From positions 1 to 64,000 of the forward strand of contig JAXGGA010005807.1 of NCBI GenBank assembly GCA_038373865.1: 64,000 bases of DNA, written 5' to 3'. This stretch comes from Uloborus plumipes. Taxonomy: Eukaryota; Arthropoda; Arachnida; Araneae; Uloboridae. A program made the position numbers and the translations under genes. This document shows, in pieces, positions 56,259-64,000 of this stretch. How positions within the stretch are numbered: position 1 is the stretch's first letter; each line of letters begins with the position of its first letter. The notes beneath the pieces are model-generated. The model searched no databases and was not told the origin of the DNA. It worked only from the letters and a program-made list of their open reading frames with translations.

Positions 56259-57019
56259 TTGATATATTTATTCACTCTTAACTGGAAATTTAAATAAACA
56301 CTAAAATAGTTAAGCTTTAAGCTACATTAATCTTTTTTTTAATTGTTACCATATCACATTCAAACTGTTACGTTAGTCACACACCTAAAATGTTACGTTA
56401 GTCACACTAATATTTTTGTATTAAAATTATCTAAAATAAATATTTTAGGATTTTCAAGTAGATATGATATAGACATAAGAAAATAAAGAGCTATGGTATT
56501 TAATTATTTTTAGTTCAGTTTAAAAATAGAAAACATTGCATTTCTGTGACTGACGTAACATAAAATAAGAAAGTGAAATAATGAAGATAATTAAAATGCT
56601 TATGTTATAAACTGAATGAAAAATGCTGTTAATTCAATCAGATACAACTCCAAACTTTCATAAGAAACGCAGTTCTTTTAAAAATTCACCGAAATTTTAA
56701 CATTATGCACGAAAACAATGACCAATGTTTTTAGCGTTTATTAAGACTTTTCTGCAGCCATGTACTTACAGAGTTCCAACATAAACACCAAAAAAGATTT
56801 TTCAAAATTTTTGCTAGATTCATATACTAGAAAGTATGTTGAATAAAATGATAGGTCACAGTTAAGTCTTTTAGGTACTTTTATTTTTTAGGCTGAGGTT
56901 GACATTTCTATGGAATGACCCTTAATATAATTAGCAAACATAAGATAAAATAGGGTGACTGATTGAAAAATTACAATTTAATGTATCTTTTCTATCATTT
57001 AAACTTAATCTGCTGTCTA

Positions 57020-57235
57020 TCCTGTCTAGTGGTCAGAGAAGTCTCATTGCCGATGGCGAGGTTATGGGTTCGAATCCCGGCTCGGGTACGGACGCACCTT
57101 CTCTCTCCAGTCCTTTTCCTTTCTTTGTGTGAATGTTGTGTCCTGTGAATGGTTGCCTATCTTATAAACGAGTCTTTATGGCATGTGCGCACTATGGAAG
57201 TCAGGCTTTACACCAAATGATAGTACAGTTGAAAA
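57020..57235 (+). mobile_element. tRNA-derived SINE
   Basis: A box-like CTAGTGGTCAGAG, B box GGGTTCGAATCCC, then an unrelated body ending near TTGAAAAAAGG. It differs in sequence from the 29-kb SINE, so two SINE families are present. The anticodon arm does not fold as a clean tRNA, so I do not call a tRNA gene. Target-site duplication not resolved. Confidence 0.7.
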
Positions 57236-57239
57236 AAGG

Positions 57240-59192
57240 AAGCAGCGCACCCCAAATTGTCAGCCTAGCTGACTGATGCTCTGCTGACTCTTTTGATCTC
57301 GACTTTTCTTTTTAGCCTCCACCAGAGCCCATCTCTGCTTGTCCATATATATACACTGGCAAAGGTCTGAAAACATAATATAATAAAATATTGGGTCTTT
57401 CACCAGCCTATTTGCTATGTGATGACTACCAATGAAAGTCAACGTCCTCCAATCTTTAATCATAACATATACATTACAAAGTTGTACTTCAAGTAGTCTT
57501 ATCAAAACACTGCAAACAAAAAGTTAAATTTTCTTTCCCGTTTAGAAGATTTAAAAAATCAAACAAGAGTTTCCATATGCAATTGATCACAGATATGAAA
57601 ATGAGTGAATATTGTTAACTAATAATTTCCAGAAGTACATAGACACTCTTAATTTTTACATATAATACTCCCTTTAAATTAAGTTGAAACTCATACAACT
57701 GAATCAAGTAAAACATGTTATACTAAGATATGGAAATAAAATGAAACACCTTATTTTGATAAAAATGAGATTCTTCATAAAAATATACATGACAATCAAA
57801 ATTCAGGCTAATTGTAAATTTCACACAAAAAAGTACAATTTCACACACATTGCTTGATTTAAAATCCAAAAATATAGTAAAGGATTGTATGGCACTTTTT
57901 AGGTAACAATTAAAAATCTAAGAATCGGCTTTAAAATGGCACACATTCCATATTTTTATAAATTCAAAACATAAGTTGCATTATACTCATTTTAACATTA
58001 TTAACTTTAATTATTTTTCATGTTCTTAATGAAATAGACACAATCTCTAGAATTACATGCTTTTCGGATATTTGAAAGACCAAGTCAGAAGAAATGTATT
58101 GACTTTTCTCCTCCAACATAAATTGGTACAAATGCTTCTACATTCCCTTCAACAAATTTCTTTTACACCTGACTATCCTTTTGCTGTGAAAAAAAAATGA
58201 GAATTTGTATGAATTTATGAATATTGTGTTACATAATATGAATTAGATCTTTACTTATTGGTAGTTAAACAAATTTAAAACATGAATTACTAATACATGT
58301 TATGATCTTTTGTGCTTTGAAAAATCACACTTAAAATTTTGTATTGTTTGTTTCATTTTTGGACAAATATATATTATATTTGTGAGCAAAATTTGACTAG
58401 TGTTGCACAAACATCAGACTCAGCTCATGGCTTTTATTTTGTTGGAATAAGGCTAACCCTCGATATTAGTTTTAGTGTTTAATGATATGGTGCAATGAAC
58501 GTCTGCTTCAGCAAATATTTAAAACAGTAAGTTTTAACAATTGCATGTTCTATTCTTATGAACAAAGGCATGCTTATTAATTAAAATAAGAACGATCTAT
58601 AGAAAAGTCGAACATAAAATTGTCCAAGCTTAGAAACTGCAGGATTGCTGTCTGTCCACTGCTGTGACTCACATTTTATTATAACCTATTTTCTGTAATA
58701 TGTAGTTATTTAATTAAAACTTTGAACTCTGAACAATATTTTATGGGGAATGTATATTTGTGAACTGTAAAGAAAAACTAATCACTGCTCACACGTAATT
58801 TTAGAGATCCTTTATAAGGAGAGACTTGATGGAAATTTTACATTGTACACAACATGAGCGTCATCACATTCGACTTTTGTTCCAATTTCAGGTTATAAAA
58901 TGCACTTGAAATACAATAAACTGATTGCTAACATTGTCGTAGGTTCAGTTTATTTATTTTTTTTTTTTTTATCGTTAGCTGATGTAGCTGCTAGAATCTG
59001 CATTTTTAGTTAAAGAAATTAAAATACTTAAAACTTAGTAACATCTTTGCTCAACTTTATCTTGCAGAATTTTACGTTAGTAAAGTTCACTCTCCCTATA
59101 AAGGGTCTCTACTTATCATTAGCTTTTGCTCATGAAATGTATCAGGAATAATGCTTCACATAAACAGTTCTAACTCCACTACATCAACCATA
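57240..59192. other. 3' flank of the BPNT2-like gene, no coding exon
   Basis: AT-rich. A stop-free minus-strand stretch near 57260-57505 has no family likeness. Confidence 0.35.
58949..58954 (-). promoter_or_regulatory. candidate poly(A) signal of the BPNT2-like gene
   Basis: AATAAA on the minus strand, about 240 bp past the stop codon at 59193-59195. Plausible by position only. Confidence 0.35.
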
Positions 59193-59437
59193 TCAACTTG
59201 AAAGACTTGATAGTTTATGTACAAAATCATCATGATTATGTAGAGAAGCTACGAGGCCCTTTTCATTTTTCACAATTGTCGGATCTCCGTAATTGATAGT
59301 TGTTCCATCCAGTGCAGTCATCTTGCCTCCCAGTGCATTCAACAATGCATTGCCAGCACATATATCCCATTTCTTTATAAGAGTTACATGAATATAGGCA
59401 TCTGCTTTTCCTTCTGCTACTTGTAGTGACTTGAAGC
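59193..59437 (-). CDS. BPNT2: BPNT2-like last coding exon
   Basis: Acceptor CTTATAG just above 59437. Encodes [52 protein letters not shown] and a tail ending [12 protein letters not shown] at 59193-59195. WD.CAG.A...A.GG is the IMPase-family signature. Confidence 0.94.
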
Positions 59438-62400
59438 CTATAAGACAAACAAATTAATTAAAATTGGAAGGGATGTTATATGGCAGTTGTGACTAACCTA
59501 TTTTTACCCTCACGCCACACCTTATATTGAGATGAATCTCACAAGGGCCGGAATAAATATAAATTTCAATATATTTTTGGTTTTCTAGATGATATGGGAA
59601 AACAAGGCAAATGAAAGAAAAGTGCAAACCTAGAATCATTTTTATCATAGCTATATGCTTTATCATAACTATACCCCAGGGTCAGTCTAATGTAAGTCCA
59701 TTTCTGTTACTTTTCAGCAGTGTGCAAAAACAAATGTCTGATGCATACTAAGGATGGAACTCAAATCTTTTAACACTGCTAAATAACTATGAAGGTATTT
59801 CTTTTATAGAATAATTTTCTCATGGGTAGATGTGAATAAGATTCTACATGCAATGCAGTAATAATTTGAAAATTGTCATTTTTGGACTTACGTTAGTCTT
59901 GTTCAGAGGTACAGCTTTATAGGTACAAAATTTTCATCTGTTCTTTTGAAACAAATTTCTAACTGTTTGGCTTTAAATTTGCAGCAATCACTCAGAATAC
60001 TGAATAAACATAATCAGTGGTTTCGGAAGTTTTTAGCACCTATTTTTTGAGTTATAACATTGAACACGAGAATTGGCCACATGGATTAGCTTCGCAGGCT
60101 GTAAATTGGGCACCGCTGTTATATGGGGATTACCAACATTATTTATTTTGCATGCACATTTAAAATTAATAGCAAAATGTTTTTACAGACTTTTTCGCTC
60201 ACTTCTCCATAGAAAAAACTTTTCCCTGTAACATGATATTAAAGTTACAATACTTAACTTTTAACTTAAGGGAAAATGCGAAGGATTTTATCTGATATGC
60301 AAAAGAGTTGAAGATTAGAGTTAAAAGGCGGAAAGCTTCTGCAAAAAGAAGAGATGGTCGGCAGCTTCATTAACCATATTTCTGCAAAAAGAATTTAAGT
60401 GTTTACCAAAAGGGCTGTCTAGAAATAACATTTTCTTCTTCAAAATTATTTGATCTCCTGTTTGTTGTTCGTTGGGTAAGACCTGTGGTTGGAAAAACTA
60501 CATTTCTCTTGTAGCGAACTACAACTACTTTGTGACAAATGTAGTTAACTACAACTACTTTTTTTTTAATGTAGCAACTACAAACTACTTTTGAATTGTA
60601 GTCGCTACTTCGCTACTTTTTAAAAAATGAATAAATAAAAAGCATACACCGTTTAAGGATTGATCGCAAAAATTCGACGCAAAAAGTGGTTTACATTAAT
60701 AAATTTACTCATTTGAATATGGAATAGAACTAGGAATTGTCTTTAAATTTATTTGTTACTTTTCCTTTTTGTTCCTTTTTTGCTAAAATTTGTCCTTTTT
60801 AGATTTTTTTTTTCCGCAATTTGAAGGAATATTCGCCACAAGAAAGGATTCCAAAGTTGAAAGATTGAAAGAATTCAACCTTCAATTTTTTTTTAATTTC
60901 TTGCAGGGAATATTTAAGAACATGAAAATTATTTGAAGGAGAATATAAAAATTATGAATCCAAATAAACCAATGACATAAAACAGATAGTATATATCTCG
61001 TCAAAATGATGTATTTAAGACCTGCTCATATTTTTATGGTTCTTATTTCTCATTGCTTCCACTGCTGTACTTGTGCAAGATTTGCACCAGTCAGAATCAA
61101 TTAAACCTTTTTTTTTTCATTCGTTCTCTTTTAAAAATTTTTTTTCATTTGTTTATTTATTTTTAAATTTAAAAGTAGTTTCCAGAAATCGCTACAAACT
61201 ACTATTTTTTTTTGTATCGCGCTTCTCACTACTCTACTGTTTTTAAAAGGTAGTACACTACACTACAAACTACTAAAAAATGTAGCTACTACTGTAGTTT
61301 CGCTACTTGTAGCGTGCTACTTCCGACCACTAGGTAAGACAAACTACGGTTAAGATGAAGCAGTAAATCAAAGATGGTATACCGAACACAGAAAGCTTCT
61401 GCAAAAAGAAGAGATGGTTGGCAGCTTCATTAACCACACTTCTGCAAAAAGAATTTAAGTGTTCACCAAAGGAGCTGTCCAGAAATGACATTTTTATTTT
61501 CAAAAAGTTTCGACCTCCTGTTTGTTGTTTGTTGGGTAAGACAAACTACGGTTAAGTGGTACATCAACAATCCCTTGGAGTTTGTTTTAACATATTTCGA
61601 CTGTATTACAGAAAACAAAAATGTCATTGCTCAAAAGAAAAATTAATTTTACTTTTGATATCTTGAATTCAAATTATGTTTTCTGCAATTACGAATTGCG
61701 ATAGGTGTGTGTAAAGGACATGGGTGTCACCATCCAGAGATGCAGGGGCCGGTGGACAATGTCTCGGGAAGTGGAGCAGCGGAACGCCCTGTAGCAGACT
61801 TCAAGTTCAATATGAAAAATGGACTACACAATGTCTGAGGTTCAAAAAGCAATTTGTCATTGTTAAAAAAAAAAAAAAAAACATTTTAATTAAAGTGAGT
61901 GACCAATTTTCAATATATACCTGCACCCCCAGCAGAGATTACTTCTGTTTCAGGTCCAAATGCTGCTTTGGCTACCTCCTTTACCTTGCCAGAGTGAGAA
62001 CGAGACACAATAATTTTAAATGGTTTGCTCGGGTCGTGAGCCTGAGCGGCTGATGCAAGCTTTGGATTGGAAGTGCCACGTCCATCCCAGCCCCATACTG
62101 CAAAAAATGAATGCAAATGCTATTTCAAATTATTTTGTTAGTTCAAATAATATAACAATATTCAATAAAACTTTCTGTAATGAGCAAGGAATAAATTTTG
62201 CAAAAAACATGTTTTTTTAGTTTTCAGCACACTTTTAGTAACTTTCAAAAATAGGTCCCAAGAATTAATTTGGCACTTAGTCAAACAGAAATTTAGGCAG
62301 CAAATCAAAACTTTAAGTCAAAAAATGCAACTAATCACTGCTTATTTCTAACACATCACCAAGGTGATATCTTACTAAATTTAAAGTAACTTAGAGGCCT

Positions 62401-63117
62401 TGTGCCAGAATTTTTTTCAGTTTTGTGCGAGAGATTTTCTAGAACCAATTTCTTTCTGCAACATGAATATTCTTCAATAATAAATATATATGCAACCCTC
62501 TTACAGAAACACAAGGTGTTTATATTTATAAAAACGTAAACATAAAAACTATAGATTCATAGAGTTTTTTTCTGGTGGCTGTTTTGTATTATTTTTTTTC
62601 TTAGATTTTTTTTTTTTTGCTCTCAATCACAAAAATCTTTCTGCACGCTGTCTCCCCGATTCTGCGACAATGTTGCCAGCTTTCTGCTGCAGGGCTTAGA
62701 GGTACATAGTTTGCAAATAGCATCTTGAGATTTGCACTAACTTATTTGTATTGATAAACTGTACTGCTGTATTTGTATGCATATACAGTGAAATACATTT
62801 AATACAAAATGATGAATATGTACAGCCTGAACAATATTGTGAAATTTAGTTATACATATGATTTATGAAACTCAATAGGAAACGTTATTCCGGTACTCCC
62901 TATTTCGTGTTAAAATGGTTTTTACTGTACATAATTACATTTGCCTAAAACTGTGTTTTAAAATCAGTAATTACTAATTTCAAATCAGTATGATTGGTTA
63001 CTCTAATTATTGTAATTTTACCTGTAACATTCTGGAAAGGTTGATGTATAACTCCTATTACTGGCTTTCCTCTTACAGCAACACAAACCATAGTAGTCAC
63101 ATATTGCAAAAGATTTT
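59193..63117 (-). CDS. BPNT2: Golgi 3'-phosphoadenosine 5'-phosphate phosphatase, last three exons
   Basis: BPNT2 (IMPAD1, gPAPP) family of the inositol-monophosphatase-fold, lithium-sensitive phosphatases. Family members in the Golgi lumen hydrolyse PAP, the by-product of sulfotransferases, to AMP. Three exons join in phase: 63022-63117 ([19 protein letters not shown] then [11 protein letters not shown]), 61921-62097 ([27 protein letters not shown]) and 59193-59437 ([20 protein letters not shown], the family signature 2 with its metal-binding Asp). All have GT-AG junctions. Upstream exons with the signal anchor and the DPLD-type metal site are outside the window. The gene runs toward the MAK-like gene (convergent), and its introns hold transposons. 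Confidence 0.92.
60331..61556. repeat. tandem duplication of about 180 bp split by a hAT insertion
   Basis: Copy 1 (60331-60482 plus 61341-61354) and copy 2 (61391-61556) share GAAAGCTTCTGCAAAAAGAA, GCAGCTTCATTAACCA and CTCCTGTTTGTTGTT. The right side ends in a pogo-type terminus TTTCGACTGTA near 61603-61613. It lies in a BPNT2-like intron. Confidence 0.8.
60483..61332. mobile_element. hAT element with 8-bp duplication GGTAAGAC
   Basis: CTGTGGTTGGAAAAACTAC at the left and inverted TAGTGGTCGGAAGTAGC at the right. GGTAAGAC is duplicated exactly (60475-60482, 61333-61340). The ends are rich in GTAGTT/AACTAC repeats. 850 bp, no transposase. Confidence 0.88.
61702..61879 (+). repeat. GC-richer insert ending in a poly(A) run
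   Basis: An island much richer in G+C than its surroundings (AGATGCAGGGGCCGGTGGAC, GGGAAGTGGAGCAGCGGAAC) followed by 17 A at about 61863-61879. It looks like a retroposed 3' fragment of a LINE/SINE or transcript. No duplication identified. Confidence 0.45.
61921..62097 (-). CDS. BPNT2: BPNT2-like penultimate exon
   Basis: Acceptor TTTTTTGCAG above 62097, donor GCAG/GTATAT below 61921. Encodes [36 protein letters not shown] and VISAGGAG. Confidence 0.95.
62098..63021. other. BPNT2-like intron
   Basis: AT-rich, with T-runs near 62590-62620. No coding content recognised. Confidence 0.6.
63022..63117 (-). CDS. BPNT2: BPNT2-like exon, third from the end
   Basis: Acceptor ATATTTTTAG above 63117, donor ACAG/GTAAAA below 63022. 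Encodes [20 protein letters not shown] and [11 protein letters not shown], nearly identical to the vertebrate block. Confidence 0.95.
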
Positions 63118-63184
63118 CTAAAAATATGTACAATAAAAAATTGCAGAAAAGTTGAAACATTATATATTCTGGAAATAAATTATA

Positions 63185-64000
63185 GAGGAGGGTGGGGATG
63201 AATGGGACACATTTCATGTTTTAATTAATATTTGAAAAATTCTACATTTTTCAGCCACTTAAAAATTTTTATACAAATATTTCAACTATTTGTTACACAT
63301 AAATAAATGAATTCAGTCAATTTGCTATCATTTTACATTGCTAAAATATTTTTTATGAGTGCATGTATTCTGTCCCATCTATCCCCATAAAGGGGATGAA
63401 TGGGACAAGTGAAGAAAATGACTAGAAAAAAAAAGTTTAATGTTTGGTCTTCTGTTTTTTTTTTTTTTTGCTTTTTCCATTGCTTGTTTCTCAATGACTT
63501 CTTTTTCTGGGATGTCAGTTAGAACACGACAGTATTTTCGTTTTCTTCTTCTTCGTCCTGTTTTTCTTGGAGATGCTTTTGGATACGGGCGAATAATTTC
63601 GAGAGGACTGGTGTCTTTTGCTTGTTGGAAACATTTCTGCTGACGTCCCAGGGCTATTGTCCCAGGGCCTGAGAGCCAATACTTTCCCGCAATTTAATTT
63701 TCCTCCCACCTTGATGGAACATTTCCTAAGAATTGTGAAAACTCAAAAGTTAGCTTCTTTGTTTGAACAGTTGTGAGACCATAACACATTTGAGATGATA
63801 TTTTCAAATATTCACTCAACTGGTTTTCTTCTACGCTTGAAAATATTTTCATGTTTCCAACATTTGGATTTGGAGCATAGGATTCTAAATCAGCACTCTG
63901 CTTAGCTTCTTTCACATATCTCCTAAAGTCGACTTGGACATATTAAATGCGTCTGCAACTGTTCTTACAGGCAATTCCCTTCAAGACCGTGGCATCCAAC
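63185..64000 (-). mobile_element. pogo/Tigger-like transposon, internally deleted, runs off window
   Basis: The 3' terminus (minus strand) is at 63185, next to TA, with the repeated GGGGATGAATGGGACA motif here and at 63394-63409. Its reading frames hold an N-terminal psq-type helix-turn-helix and a C-terminal block, but no DDE core. The left terminus lies past 64000. It sits upstream of exon 63022-63117 in a BPNT2-like intron. Confidence 0.75.
63440..63990 (-). pseudogene. internally deleted pogo/Tigger-like transposase
   Basis: Reading down the minus strand: RTVADAFNMSKST then, after a 1-base frameshift, RRYVKEAKQ (psq helix-turn-helix). Next come SVEENQLSEYLKISSQMCYGLTTVQTKKLTFEFSQ pieces and VPSRWEEN (second DNA-binding block). 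After that the sequence passes directly to a block with IIRPYPKASPRKTGRRRRK and VLTDIPEKEVIEKQ, which in full-length relatives follows the DDE domain. The catalytic domain is thus deleted. Two frame changes are visible. The identification rests on the order of these motifs. Confidence 0.75.

Larger units (their letters stand above)
51992..56921. mobile_element. TTAA-flanked DNA transposon with repeated subterminal motif
   Basis: TTAA at 51988-51991 and 56922-56925. The ends GGGCCATTCCATCG and GGGTCATTCCATAG (right end on the minus strand) are inverted repeats. The motif TGACTAACGTAACA recurs at 52006-52019, 52187-52200, 52385-52398 and 52399-52412 (last base differs), inverted at 56366-56379 and 56391-56404, and as a variant at 56547-56560. 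Without the nested LTR retrotransposon it is about 2.07 kb. The minus-strand interior (52520-53330) has coding-like scraps (for example APFLTRQALEKATKKYEKK), suggesting a decayed transposase N-terminal region. Superfamily (Kolobok-like or other TTAA group) not settled. Confidence 0.75.

Noticed and set aside
57046..57120. Possible tRNA gene
   Set aside because: Box A and B are present but the acceptor and anticodon stems do not close, and the sequence continues as a SINE body.
57260..57505. 81-codon minus-strand frame as a further BPNT2 exon
   Set aside because: The BPNT2-like protein already ends at TGA 59193-59195 after the conserved last exon, and this frame has no similarity to the family.
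1..64000. CRISPR arrays, operons, ribosome-binding sites, bacterial terminators
   Set aside because: The window is eukaryotic, with spliced genes and animal transposons; repeats seen do not have regular spacers.

Overview
This is an AT-rich eukaryotic nuclear window with long introns, split genes, GT-AG splice sites and dense nested transposable elements. The coding parts and the repeat mix (Tc1-like, hAT, piggyBac, pogo, TTAA elements, a Helitron-like element, tRNA-derived SINEs, a Ty3-type retrotransposon) suggest an arthropod, most likely an arachnid such as a spider. That assignment is inference. No bacterial features, CRISPR array, rRNA gene or functional tRNA gene was seen.

Layout: 0-9 kb holds a decayed Tc1-like transposase (1-1046) and a 7-kb terminal-inverted-repeat element (1804-8878) that contains inverted repeat arms, a Helitron-like element and a palindromic MITE. 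9-23 kb is a mosaic of mariner/pogo-type and hAT-type elements, several with exact target-site duplications, and includes a hAT inside a hAT (20255-21050 within 19337-21541). 23.6-38.3 kb holds, on the plus strand, a nearly complete MAK/CILK1-family (ciliary, RCK-type) protein kinase gene. It has two alternative first coding exons, each encoding a complete glycine-rich loop and catalytic lysine, separated by a decayed piggyBac. 38.3-52 kb is mostly repeats (paired TTAA MITEs, hAT elements, fold-back elements) plus one unexplained coding-like island (46821-47172).

52-57 kb is the most interesting part. A TTAA-flanked DNA transposon (51992-56921) with a repeated TGACTAACGTAACA motif has been invaded by a very young LTR retrotransposon (53394-56253; 170-bp LTRs with one mismatch, TTAGT target-site duplication). 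The retrotransposon encodes a Ty3-type Gag with two zinc knuckles. It has no protease, reverse transcriptase, RNase H or integrase core. In their place, in the same frame after a single UGA, is an intronless coiled-coil sequence resembling a host LRRFIP1/2 (flightless-I-interacting) protein in circularly permuted order (C-terminal part first), followed by a short tail like the end of a retroelement polyprotein. It looks like a host-gene-transducing, non-autonomous retrotransposon.

59.2 kb to the right edge carries, on the minus strand, the last three coding exons of a Golgi PAP phosphatase gene (BPNT2/IMPAD1 family). Its introns contain a hAT element, a retroposed insert and an internally deleted pogo/Tigger-like transposon that runs off the window. 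MAK and BPNT2 are convergently transcribed, with about 21 kb of repeat-rich DNA between them.
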